This document shows, one piece after another, positions 32,337 to 40,760 of a stretch of 64,000 bases of DNA. The stretch is from PMG-095 sp049324695. Lineage in GTDB: Bacteria > Myxococcota_A > Polyangia > Polyangiales > Polyangiaceae. The notes below the pieces were generated by a model. The model saw nothing but the letters and a program-made list of their open reading frames with translations. It did not search any database and was not told the origin of the DNA. The translations under genes were made by a program, and so were the position numbers. Each line of letters starts with the position of its first letter. Position 1 is the stretch's first letter. Location: assembly GCA_049324695.1 (NCBI GenBank), contig JBMOMJ010000054.1:1-64000 (forward strand). Reading direction: 5' to 3'.

Positions 32337-33251
32337 TCACTCGGCGGAGCGGTGCAAAATGTACAGACGGAGCACGCGGGCTTGCTCCATCAGGCTGAGC
32401 CCTTCTCCTCTGGATTCGAGCGCGCCGATGTAAGTGCGCAGCAAGGGAGCATCAAAACCCTTCCCCTTTGGAGCTAACGCAGCAGCCTCGATTGCAGCCA
32501 GCGCGTCCTCACTCAGAACTCGGCGGATCGCGAGATGCAGCTCGATCACGTAGTCGATCCAGGCGGGATTCTCGGTCCACGCGAAGAGCTGCATGGCTTG
32601 ACGCGAGGCCTCCTCGACCAGGCTGGGGATCGCGTCGATGCTTCCAGTCGTGATCCCCCACAGCACCTGGTGCAAGTGAGCTGACAGCACGCGCGTCGCA
32701 TCGGCAGACTTGCCTGCGCGCTTGAAGCGCTCGGCCAGGCGACTCACCAATTCGCCGACATCCGCGCGATCGGTAGGCGGAATTTGTTCTGACGCAACCA
32801 GCGTACGGGCTACGGATCCTGGTGGAAGAACTCGCGGCGTCGCTTCTTCCGATCGCATCTTCAGCGATCGCACGTTGCCCCCACTGAAAAAACTCAGCTC
32901 GTGCGTTCCAATCAAAACGCGATCGCCTTCGCGCAGGCGTTGCGCTGCAGGCGGCAACCGGATGCCGTCCATGTACACGCCGTTGGTGCTATTCAAGTCT
33001 TCGATTACCACGCCGTCATCGCGCACCACCACGCGTGCATGAAAGCGCGAAACCAGCGCGTCCTCGATCACGAAATCTGCGTTCGGGCTACGACCGACGG
33101 TCAACGAACCCTGAACGAGCTCATGTTGCTGATCGGCCGCAACGATGGTCACGGGTCCCTTGAGGAACGGCGCCTTGGGAGATGATCCCGTCGCGTGTCG
33201 GGTTGGCTTCGGATTTGACGCCGGAGGAGTCGGCCGCGGGGACTCGGACAT
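32337..33251 (-). CDS. FHA-domain protein
   Basis: A 304-residue cytosolic protein. Residues ~45-125 form a forkhead-associated domain with GRSPNADFVIEDALVSRFHARV and EDLNSTNGVYMDGIRL, i.e. the GR, SR-H and NG phosphothreonine-binding residues. The C-terminal ~170 residues are helical (ERFKRAGKSADATRVLSAHLHQ, FAWTENPAWIDYVIELHLAI) and may pair with a kinase or secretion component. FHA proteins couple Ser/Thr kinase signalling to partners; T6SS loci often use them, but this gene lies away from the VgrG island and no kinase is adjacent. Confidence 0.85.
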   Translation of the reverse strand: MSESPRPTPPASNPKPTRHATGSSPKAPFLKGPVTIVAADQQHELVQGSLTVGRSPNADFVIEDALVSRFHARVVVRDDGVVIEDLNSTNGVYMDGIRLPPAAQRLREGDRVLIGTHELSFFSGGNVRSLKMRSEEATPRVLPPGSVARTLVASEQIPPTDRADVGELVSRLAERFKRAGKSADATRVLSAHLHQVLWGITTGSIDAIPSLVEEASRQAMQLFAWTENPAWIDYVIELHLAIRRVLSEDALAAIEAAALAPKGKGFDAPLLRTYIGALESRGEGLSLMEQARVLRLYILHRSAE

Positions 33252-33468
33252 CTGATTTATGAAGAATATCGCATACAGTGGGAGAAGGTGCGAAATCGAT
33301 GATCAATCGATTGCGCGCTGCGTCCGTTTAGAGTCCTGACGAATTTGAGACGGGTCGACGAAATGTGGCAAGCGCGAGAAATTTGAGAGAGACGATTCCG
33401 GACATGGGCGCGTTTCCGGGCGATTGCCGAGGAGACTCAGAGAGCCCTGAGAATCTGGGGCGGCGTGC

Positions 33469-34383
33469 TCACAGTTCGCCGCGTTGTCCGACGGCGAAGG
33501 TGTCGCATTGGCGCGCGTCGCCGCCTTCGAAGCCGCGGCGGAACCAGCGCATGCGTTGCGCGCTGCTGCCATGGGTATAGTCGTCTCGATTGGAGTGGCC
33601 GAGTGTGTCATCGCCGATGGCGTGGGCGGCGTTGACGGCTTCTTTGAGATCTTCGTCGTTGATGGCGAGCGAGGAGCGCGCGGTGTGTCCCCAGACGCCT
33701 GCGAGGCAGTCGGCTTGAAGTTCGACGCGCACGGAGACTTGGTTTTGAGTCTCGCCTTTGACGCGCAGACTGGTAGAGCCGATGAGGTTTTGGATGTGGT
33801 GACCCACCTCGTGCGCAATGACGTACGCCTGCGCAAAGTCGCCCGGCGCCTTGAGGCGTTGCTCCATGACGTCGTAAAAGCCAGGGTCGATGTAGAGTTT
33901 TCGGTCGCCGGGGCAGTAGAAGGGTCCGACCGCGGAGGTGGCGCTTCCGCAACCGCCTGTGCTGACTGCGTTGGCAAATACGACGAGCGTGGGTGGTTGG
34001 TAGGCGCTGATAGTTTTTCCGTAAGTAGGTAGAGCTTGGCGTTGGAAGTGCTCGGCCCAAACGTCTTCAGTGGACGCGAGGACCGCGCGCGAGAAGTCGC
34101 ACGCTTTTGCGTTCTTCTGAGAGGCGTCGCAAACCTTGCCGCCACCGGCAGTCGAACTCGTAGTTTGCCCGCCGGTGAGCGCGCGCAGAAGTTGCTGCTT
34201 GAGGCCCGACGGGAGCACGAAGTATCCAACGCCAGCGATCGCTGCCACAATCACGGTGCCTTTGGGCCCGAGAATGCGAAATAAAGAGCTGATGGCTTGG
34301 ATGGGTACGCCGCCGCCACCGCCGCCTCGGCCAGCGCCGCGATCCTCGAAGTTGGTTGAACGCCGACGGCCTTCGATTTCCAT
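33469..34383 (-). CDS. ypfJ: YpfJ-like neutral zinc metallopeptidase
   Basis: A 304-residue protein, ATG 34383. Charged N-terminus with a Gly-run (GAGRGGGGGGVP), one membrane helix at about 45-60 (GTVIVAAIAGVGYFVLP), then an extracytoplasmic peptidase domain: FYCPGDRKLYIDPGFYDVM, zinc ligands in AYVIAHEVGHHIQNL, third ligand in RVELQADCLAGVWGH. The family (PF04228) is widespread and membrane-anchored; physiological substrate unknown. Single gene. Confidence 0.93.
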   Translation of the reverse strand: MEIEGRRRSTNFEDRGAGRGGGGGGVPIQAISSLFRILGPKGTVIVAAIAGVGYFVLPSGLKQQLLRALTGGQTTSSTAGGGKVCDASQKNAKACDFSRAVLASTEDVWAEHFQRQALPTYGKTISAYQPPTLVVFANAVSTGGCGSATSAVGPFYCPGDRKLYIDPGFYDVMEQRLKAPGDFAQAYVIAHEVGHHIQNLIGSTSLRVKGETQNQVSVRVELQADCLAGVWGHTARSSLAINDEDLKEAVNAAHAIGDDTLGHSNRDDYTHGSSAQRMRWFRRGFEGGDARQCDTFAVGQRGEL

Positions 34384-34490
34384 GGAGCCATCTTAGCGCG
34401 TCTTCGCGCGCCGTGGGCCGGCTCGTCGAAGAACGCGGCGACGGCAAAATGTTCACAGCTTCTCGCGGGCTAAGTTGGCGTGGCTCGCAG

Positions 34491-36290
34491 CTATTCGATC
34501 ACGACCTCGGCGAGCCCCGGGTTGCCGTCGTGTGCCTCGTCAATGACGACCCGCAATTGCGACACGGTTCTGGGCTCGAACGTAACGAGCGTCGGTGCGT
34601 TGAGTTTGTCGTCGACGACACCGAAGGGCACGTTGGGCGATCCGTCGGAAAATTCGAGGTGGCCGCGGTGGACGAACTCGTCGCAAGCGCGATCGTAGAG
34701 GGTCACCTGTTTTATGCTTCTCGGCGTAGCAAAGTAGAAGTCGGCATAGGCGCTGGCCGCGGAAAAGGCCCACTCGTTGTCGTTGCAGCTGCCGTACACG
34801 CCGTCGAGCAAGTACTCGCACCATCCGCTGCTGTAGCTCTCGCTGCACGAGACGGCGGTCCCGTCGTGGAGCCGGATGCGGCGATCGTCAGCGTGCGTGC
34901 TGAGGCGCCACCAATCCTTGAGGTGCCCGTTTTGGTCGACGCCACTCAGCTTGGGGAGGTGCATCAACCAATAGCGACGATAGTCGAACTCGTTGCAGAA
35001 CCATTCGCTGCAGCTCGTCGGGCGTGCCTGCGATACGATCGGCGTCGTGAATGGGTCATCGAGGTAGACGGCGCAGTACGACGAGACCGCGCGCGTATCG
35101 TCGAAAATAGTGTCTTCCTGCGCGTTGGGCGCACGCAGCGATGTGCCGCAGCCGCTGGGGCCGCCGGCGGCGTTGCGCGTGAAACCTCGAAACGGGCTGT
35201 CGTCGCCGTCGCGCTCGAAGACCTTGGCGAGCACCGCTTCGCTGCGCTGCTGCATCGTCGCAAGGAATCCGTTGAGCCCTGCTGGCCAATTGATAGCGAG
35301 GACGTCGATGTCGCGATGGCAATCGGCGTCCAGGTTTTGCCATGCGGGTAGGCCTAGGCCTTCAGGAACTACCAGCCACACCTCATCATACTGTTCGCCA
35401 GCCACATGCGAGCACAGCTGGTTGCGTTGCTCGATGTCCCGCAAGTCGAGCATGGCCGGCAGCTCGTCAATCAGGCTAATCACCGGCGGCCGATAGTGCA
35501 CATGCCCGTTACTCAATGTTTGGAGCGCACGCAGGCCACGTTTGACTAAGTTAGTGGGCGGTTCGACGTCAAGTGTGTCAGACAGACGGCGCTGCCCGTC
35601 GATTTGCGGATCGAAAATCAGAACACGCAGGCGCACCTCGACTCCAGCGGGCTTGCAGGCGACCGACGTTGCGTTGAAGTCCTCGCGCACGTCGTGTTGG
35701 AGGAAGACGTTCAGCGCTGGCTCGCCACAAAAGGAGAATTGAGGGTGGCTCGGCTCGACGAGGTAGTACCCGGCGCACAGGTTTCGAAACGCATAGGCGC
35801 CATTCACGTCCGTCGTGGTCTCTGCAGAAAACGAGCCGCTGAGCGTGAGCTTCACGTTTGGAACCGGCGCACCGGAAGGCGTGGTCACGCGGCCGCCGAC
35901 GATCAGGGTTTTCTCACACGGGTTCGACGTCGCGCCGGCATCACCACCGCTCGAAACCGCGCCGCCAGAACTAGCCAGGGTGCCGCCATCGGCAACGCTA
36001 CCGCCCATCGCAGCGGTGTGCCCAGCCGCAGGAGAAGCTCCGCCCATCGCAGCTGCGCCGCCCATGGCCAGAGCGCCGCCTGCCGTGAATCCGCCGTTGG
36101 GGGGAGCGCCGCCCGCGATGCCACCAACGCCATCGTTGTGGCCGCCAGCAGCGGGAAAACCTGCGTGTGAACCGACGCCACCAAACGACCCACCGCTGCC
36201 GAGCGTTGAACCGCCGCCGCCTTCACTGCCGATTTGGACTTCGCCGCATGCCAGCGCCGCCACGATCGAAGCCGCAAACGGAAGCTTCAC
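34491..36290 (-). CDS. Lipoprotein with carboxypeptidase-regulatory-like and discoidin-like domains
   Basis: A 599-residue exported lipoprotein. GTG 36290 overlaps the upstream stop by 4 bp (GTGA) and gives KLPFAASIVAALAC with the lipidation Cys; the longer frame upstream is antisense-free but lacks a signal peptide. Gly/Ala linker to ~residue 110; carboxypeptidase-regulatory fold about 115-190 (VGGRVTTPSGAPVPNVKLTLSG, GAYAFRNLCAGYYLVEPS); unassigned central domain; C-terminal YDRACDEFVHRGHLEFSDGS and LRVVIDEAHDGNPGLAEVVI (about 500-599), a discoidin/F5-8C-like carbohydrate-binding module. Last gene of the ECF operon. Paralog of the 38942 gene. Confidence 0.8.
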   Translation of the reverse strand: MKLPFAASIVAALACGEVQIGSEGGGGSTLGSGGSFGGVGSHAGFPAAGGHNDGVGGIAGGAPPNGGFTAGGALAMGGAAAMGGASPAAGHTAAMGGSVADGGTLASSGGAVSSGGDAGATSNPCEKTLIVGGRVTTPSGAPVPNVKLTLSGSFSAETTTDVNGAYAFRNLCAGYYLVEPSHPQFSFCGEPALNVFLQHDVREDFNATSVACKPAGVEVRLRVLIFDPQIDGQRRLSDTLDVEPPTNLVKRGLRALQTLSNGHVHYRPPVISLIDELPAMLDLRDIEQRNQLCSHVAGEQYDEVWLVVPEGLGLPAWQNLDADCHRDIDVLAINWPAGLNGFLATMQQRSEAVLAKVFERDGDDSPFRGFTRNAAGGPSGCGTSLRAPNAQEDTIFDDTRAVSSYCAVYLDDPFTTPIVSQARPTSCSEWFCNEFDYRRYWLMHLPKLSGVDQNGHLKDWWRLSTHADDRRIRLHDGTAVSCSESYSSGWCEYLLDGVYGSCNDNEWAFSAASAYADFYFATPRSIKQVTLYDRACDEFVHRGHLEFSDGSPNVPFGVVDDKLNAPTLVTFEPRTVSQLRVVIDEAHDGNPGLAEVVIE

Positions 36291-37132
36291 GGAGCGCACC
36301 GCCGCCGCAACGGCTCGAGCCGCGACGCGTGCACGCCGGCTTCGCTCGCACGTTGGATGGCTTCCATCGCGGCATCGCAAGCGCCGCGCGCAGCAAGCAG
36401 CTCGGCGCGCAGCGCTTGCAGATCGCCACCGCGTTCGTTTCCGAGCGGACCGCTGAGCGCGGCGTCGATGGCCTCGAGTGCCGCGACGCTGCGCCCGCTG
36501 CGGCTCAAAAGCTCGATGCGTGTGATCCCAACTTCGGTGGCGAGCACACCACGTGGAAAGCGTCGCGCATGTTCATCGAGTGTACGGAGTGCATCGGCCG
36601 GGCGATTCAGTGCCTTGGCTTCGATGCGAGCCTTTTCGTAGAGCGCCAGTTCGGAAGTCATGCCGCCGCTCTGCGCGCTCTCACCGTAACAGCGCGCCGC
36701 GTCTTCGTACTTGCCTTCACGAGCGAGGTTGGCGCAGCCATCGGCGGCCGCAGCGCTCGCCTTCGGCTTCACCGACGTGCTTCTCGGCTTGGCGCTGGGG
36801 ACGGGAGCCGGTGCGGGCGGCGTCACCTCCATACGCGGTGCCACTACGGCCGGCGCCGGTTGAGCGCGCGCCACTGGGCGTTCCGCGTGCACGCTCGGCT
36901 CGACAGAGCGGGGTCGCACCCACACGAGCAAAGCGATGACGACGACCAGCACCGAAACGAGAGCGAGCACCAGCGGCGGAGATCGGCGAACACGGGCGCG
37001 TCGCTGCAACAACGCGTCGAAGTTGCGCGCTTCGTTCGGCGCCCACATGGGTTCATCGAGTGAGGCGCGTACCAGCTCGGCGAGCGCACCTTGCTCCTCT
37101 ACGAGGCGACGCGGAAAAGACTGGCGATTCAC
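36287..37132 (-). CDS. Single-pass membrane TPR protein, ECF sigma partner (putative anti-sigma)
   Basis: A 281-residue protein: cytosolic N-terminus of ~50 residues (VEEQGALAELVRASLDEPMW), one membrane helix about 52-73 (PLVLALVSVLVVVIALLVWV), a Pro-rich linker, then tetratricopeptide-like helices (CANLAREGKYEDAARCYGES, ALRTLDEHARRFPRG, ALRAELLAARGACDAAMEAI) outside the membrane. This is the usual layout of myxobacterial ECF regulators: the cytosolic part holds the sigma factor and the outer part senses. Overlaps the sigma gene by 4 bp and the lipoprotein gene by 4 bp. It is not FecR-like, unlike the second module. Confidence 0.8.
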   Translation of the reverse strand: MNRQSFPRRLVEEQGALAELVRASLDEPMWAPNEARNFDALLQRRARVRRSPPLVLALVSVLVVVIALLVWVRPRSVEPSVHAERPVARAQPAPAVVAPRMEVTPPAPAPVPSAKPRSTSVKPKASAAAADGCANLAREGKYEDAARCYGESAQSGGMTSELALYEKARIEAKALNRPADALRTLDEHARRFPRGVLATEVGITRIELLSRSGRSVAALEAIDAALSGPLGNERGGDLQALRAELLAARGACDAAMEAIQRASEAGVHASRLEPLRRRCAP

Positions 37133-37686
37133 AGCGCCTCCTCTCCCAACGCTCGCTTGAAGTGCTTGCGCGCGTGGTGCAGGCGCCGGAACACACTCGC
37201 CTCAGTGCAGCCAACGATTTCGGAAATCTCCCGACCACTCAAGCCTTCGAGCTCGAACAGCACGAACACGGCACGCTCGGCTTCGGAGAGTGACTCCAAT
37301 GCCATCCCGAGTTGACGATTGGCGCGCCCCTCCTCGAACGGATCCTCGGCAGGTTCATCGGCGCCGCTCGCAAACAAGCTCTCGAGAATGCGCACGACTT
37401 TCGCGCGCCGGCGAGCCACCCGCGCGCGACCAACGCAAATACGATAGAGCCAGGTGCGAAAATCAGCTTCGTGCCGGAAACCCGGCAACGAGCGAAACAC
37501 GTCGAGGAAAACCTCCTGGCAGCAATCCTCGAGCTGCGCTGGCGCAACCCCCAGGCGCCGCAACACGTAAATCGCCGTTCGGTAGTACCGCGCGTGAAGT
37601 CCGCGCCAAGCCGCTTCTTCGCCCGCTACGCAGCGGTCGAGCAGCAGGGCTACCGACTCAACGGCCGAACCCGCGTGGAGATCCAT
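37129..37686 (-). CDS. ECF-family RNA polymerase sigma factor (module 1)
   Basis: A 185-residue sigma-70 region 2/4 protein. Region 2 about residues 20-70: WRGLHARYYRTAIYVLRRLG, then QLEDCCQEVFLDVFRSLPGF. Region 4 about 115-175: LSEAERAVFVLFELEGLSGREISEIVG, then ASVFRRLHHARKHFK, a helix-turn-helix for -35 recognition. First of three overlapping genes with a TPR membrane partner and a lipoprotein, and 48 bp downstream of an exported protein gene in the same direction. Likely controls its own operon and surface genes nearby (inference). Confidence 0.95.
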   Translation of the reverse strand: MDLHAGSAVESVALLLDRCVAGEEAAWRGLHARYYRTAIYVLRRLGVAPAQLEDCCQEVFLDVFRSLPGFRHEADFRTWLYRICVGRARVARRRAKVVRILESLFASGADEPAEDPFEEGRANRQLGMALESLSEAERAVFVLFELEGLSGREISEIVGCTEASVFRRLHHARKHFKRALGEEAL

Positions 37687-37734
37687 TCGGGCAAGTTAGT
37701 GTCTCGCGGCGTGCCCGACCTTCGCTGCCCGATT

Positions 37735-38709
37735 TCAAAGTAGAGTACGAATTCCAAATCCGACTCCCAAAACCCAGGTGGGAGGCTCCGCCACCTCGCG
37801 CGAATCGACGAGGAACCGGCGGCCTGCGGCGCCGAGCAGCAGGAGTGCGTTCACGTCCAAAAACGGCCGCGGACGAGCGCGAGCCAGCGGGAAATCCAGA
37901 GCGAAACGCGCCCCGAGTCCGGGAACGATACGCGAGCTGCTGCTCGAAACCGGTAGCCCGGACACGGCCGCGTGTTCGTAGAGTCCCACGAATTCCAAAG
38001 CGAGACTCGTCGCGAGTTGGTTTCCGCTGGTTACCTCGCGCGCGAGTGAAACGGCGATCGGAACGCGCCTCAAACGCAGCCAACCGCTCCCCTGACGGTC
38101 TTCATGGTCCCGAAGGTCGAAGCCAAGGCGCGCTTCCAAACGATAGGCGCCGCGCTCGAAGCCTCCCCCGAGCGATGGGCCTACCCACGCGGTCGTGACG
38201 TTCAGGCCAGCGCCGAGCAATGCGCGAGTTGGCGTAACACTTTCGGCAGCTGCGGTTGATCGCATCGTCGGAGCCGCGTCGGCGACGGGCAGCGGCGCTC
38301 GCTGCGCCGGCTCACTGAAAGACTCACTTTCGACCTCCTCTGGCGGCGCCTCTTGAGTGCTGCTCGCTGGCACAGGCTCCGCTTCGGGACGCATGAAGAA
38401 GCGCTCCAGCACTAGCGCGATGACCTGACCCAAAGTCGCGCACGAATTGCCTTGCGCCGGCAGCTCACGTTCGAGCCGCAGCGTTCCTTGTGGATCGCGC
38501 AGCGTGAGCGCGATGAAGTCGCCGTGAGCGCGGTGCACGAGTACGTAACTTGCGCGCCACGTGCCTTCGAGATCGAGTTCACCGAGGCGCGCCCGCACGA
38601 ATTCGCGCGTGGGTTCGAGTGGTGGACACAACGCGTCTGGACTCGGTGTTTCGACGACCAGCCCGCCCGCACCGAGCAACATCAAATGAAGGGTGGATAA
38701 CAATCCCAA
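37735..38709 (-). CDS. Exported protein, outer-membrane beta-barrel-like C-terminus
   Basis: A 324-residue protein with a weak signal peptide (MGLLSTLHLMLLGAGGLVV). Periplasmic first half: ALTLRDPQGTLRLERELPAQG and LERFFMRPE, then a Pro/Glu/Ser linker. From ~165 on, alternating beta strands of outer-membrane-barrel character (LLGAGLNVTTAWVGPSLGGGFE, YRLEARLGFDLRD, ARFALDFPLARARPRPFLDVN) end with FGIRTLL. It resembles in layout the 44381-45481 protein of the second sigma module. Probably the first gene of the sigma operon; divergent from 38942 across 232 bp that must hold both promoters. Confidence 0.65.
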   Translation of the reverse strand: MGLLSTLHLMLLGAGGLVVETPSPDALCPPLEPTREFVRARLGELDLEGTWRASYVLVHRAHGDFIALTLRDPQGTLRLERELPAQGNSCATLGQVIALVLERFFMRPEAEPVPASSTQEAPPEEVESESFSEPAQRAPLPVADAAPTMRSTAAAESVTPTRALLGAGLNVTTAWVGPSLGGGFERGAYRLEARLGFDLRDHEDRQGSGWLRLRRVPIAVSLAREVTSGNQLATSLALEFVGLYEHAAVSGLPVSSSSSRIVPGLGARFALDFPLARARPRPFLDVNALLLLGAAGRRFLVDSREVAEPPTWVLGVGFGIRTLL

Positions 38710-38941
38710 GAGTGGTCGAGGAGCATAGTCGAAACAGCGAACATGCCAGCAGGGCCGGTACGCCTATTTTCTTTCCCGAAAACGAGCACTTGGCCGGCTG
38801 CTCAAAAAAAGCATCGGGGCGCCGGCGAAGATTCAGCGCTCCACCGTACACGAACCAGCCCGAGAAACGCCGATGCACCAGGCTCCGCAACGACGCGGTC
38901 GGCCGACGTGTGTGCGCATCTCGGAAGGGTGAATACCATCA

Positions 38942-40639
38942 ATGAAACGATTCATCGGATTTTCGCGCACCGCCTCGGGGCTGTCGCTCCTACCGCTGTG
39001 CTTGCTTGCGTGCAGCGCAGCGCAAGGCACTGAAGCAGAAGCAGAGCCGGTTGGTGAGAACGGCGCAGCGCTCACGGGCACGTTGCAGGTTCATGGCCGC
39101 GTCACCTCGCCCACTGGCGCCCCCATCGCGGGGGTCACGTTGACGTTGAGCGGCGCCGCATGGAAGACCACCACCACCGACTCGGCTGGCAAGTACACAT
39201 TCTCCAATCTGGCAGCCGGCTCGTATACCGTTACGCCCAGCAAGTCAGGCCTGCAGTTTTGCAGCGCTTCTGCCAGCTTGCCGAAGCTTCGCCGCAACAC
39301 GTTCGAAGACTTCTCGGCTTCGACCAGCGGCTGCCAGATGCCGACTCACACGAAGAAGGTGAGCGTCCTCATCTACGATCCGAACATCACCAAGCCCGAC
39401 GGCACAACCGCAAAGCTCTCGGTGTACAAAGGCTGGGACGATCCCGCACAACTCGCGGATCAGTTCCGTCGCTCGTTCGAGTCGATGACGCACGGCCGCG
39501 TGAAGTACAATATCGTGAAGAGCAAGATCCTCAACGACTTCCCAGTGAAGGAGGACGGCTTCGACTACACCGGCGCAAGCTACTTGAATTGCCTCGCAAA
39601 CACGGCAAATTGCCACGCGGCGGACACAGCCAACTATCTCTCGATCCTCTCGAGTGAAGGAGTGTGCAACGCCGTGAATGCCGGCAGCGTCGACGAGCTC
39701 TGGATCTTCGGTGGCCCTTACTTCGGCTTCTATGAATCGCGCCTGACCGGTCCCAAAGCGTTCGAGTACAACTCGCCGCCGCTCGGAGGGAGCACTTGCA
39801 ACAAGTTGTTACCGATCATGGGCTTCAACTACGAGCGCCAACTCGGTGAAATGGTACACGACATGTTGCACCGCACCGAAGCAACGATGGCGCGAGTGTA
39901 CGGCAGCTGGTCCCAGAACCGCACTGCCACCAACTGGGATCGCTTCGGGTTGATCGCAGCTCAATCGCCGAACTTCGGCTATAGCGGCTGTGGTACCGCG
40001 CACTACGCGCCCAACTCCACCAGCGATTACGACTACGCAAACACGCGTAGCATTTCGAGCAATTGCGACGACTTTTACAACTACCCAAACCTGCGCTCAC
40101 CGGCGCCGCTCAGCAGTGTTACCTGCTCGGCATGGGGCTGCGAAGAGCTCGGCTACTACCGCTACTTCTTCCAGCACCTGCCCAAGGCCGGCGGCATCGC
40201 TCCCGATACGAAGTTCTCGGATTGGTGGCGTTACCTGATGAGCCCGAACGATGTCTTTCTGACGGAGCCGACCGTGACCTGCAGCTCCGAATACGCTTCG
40301 GGCTGGTGCCAAAAGGTCATCGACGGCGTGAAAGGTTCTTGCAACGACGGCGAATGGTCCACGGCATCGCTGCCTACCGGTTGGGTAAAGATCCAATTCC
40401 CCAGTGCGCGCGCCGTGTCTTCGCTCAGCGTTTACGATCGTGCCTGCGACGAGCGCGTCCTCGCCGGCCACCTCGAGTTCTCTGATGGATCCGCCAACAT
40501 CGCTTTCGGCGCTCTCGAAAACACTGGTACCAGCGGTACGACGCTCACCTTTCCCACAAAAAACCTGAGCTGGGTCAAGCTGGTCATCGACCAGAGCAGC
40601 GGAGTCAATCCGGGCATCGGTGAAATCGTGATTCGCTGA
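38942..40639 (+). CDS. Lipoprotein with carboxypeptidase-regulatory-like and discoidin-like domains (paralog)
   Basis: A 565-residue lipoprotein: signal peptide to LLPLCLLAC, carboxypeptidase-regulatory domain about 50-125 (VHGRVTSPTGAPIAGVTLTLSG, KYTFSNLAAGSYTV), unassigned central region with KKVSVLIYDPNI and DELWIFGGPYFGFYESR, and a C-terminal module with YDRACDERVLAGHLEFSDGS and VKLVIDQSSGVNPGIGEIVI. The C-terminal ~200 residues and the domain order match the 34491-36290 product, so the two are paralogs on either side of sigma module 1. Several Cys pairs (CSAWGCEELG, CSSEYASGWC) suggest disulfides. Probably a surface polysaccharide-binding or degrading protein. Confidence 0.8.
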   Translation: MKRFIGFSRTASGLSLLPLCLLACSAAQGTEAEAEPVGENGAALTGTLQVHGRVTSPTGAPIAGVTLTLSGAAWKTTTTDSAGKYTFSNLAAGSYTVTPSKSGLQFCSASASLPKLRRNTFEDFSASTSGCQMPTHTKKVSVLIYDPNITKPDGTTAKLSVYKGWDDPAQLADQFRRSFESMTHGRVKYNIVKSKILNDFPVKEDGFDYTGASYLNCLANTANCHAADTANYLSILSSEGVCNAVNAGSVDELWIFGGPYFGFYESRLTGPKAFEYNSPPLGGSTCNKLLPIMGFNYERQLGEMVHDMLHRTEATMARVYGSWSQNRTATNWDRFGLIAAQSPNFGYSGCGTAHYAPNSTSDYDYANTRSISSNCDDFYNYPNLRSPAPLSSVTCSAWGCEELGYYRYFFQHLPKAGGIAPDTKFSDWWRYLMSPNDVFLTEPTVTCSSEYASGWCQKVIDGVKGSCNDGEWSTASLPTGWVKIQFPSARAVSSLSVYDRACDERVLAGHLEFSDGSANIAFGALENTGTSGTTLTFPTKNLSWVKLVIDQSSGVNPGIGEIVIR

Positions 40640-40760
40640 GTCGCGAGGCCGTCACGTCTTGGAAGTTGCGGAGCTCGTCGGGGGTCACGCCTGCCGAGCT
40701 CCGCGGCTTGCCTGTGAGCGTGCACTCACGTAGCCTCTGAGCCGGAGGCAATTGGGCGAG

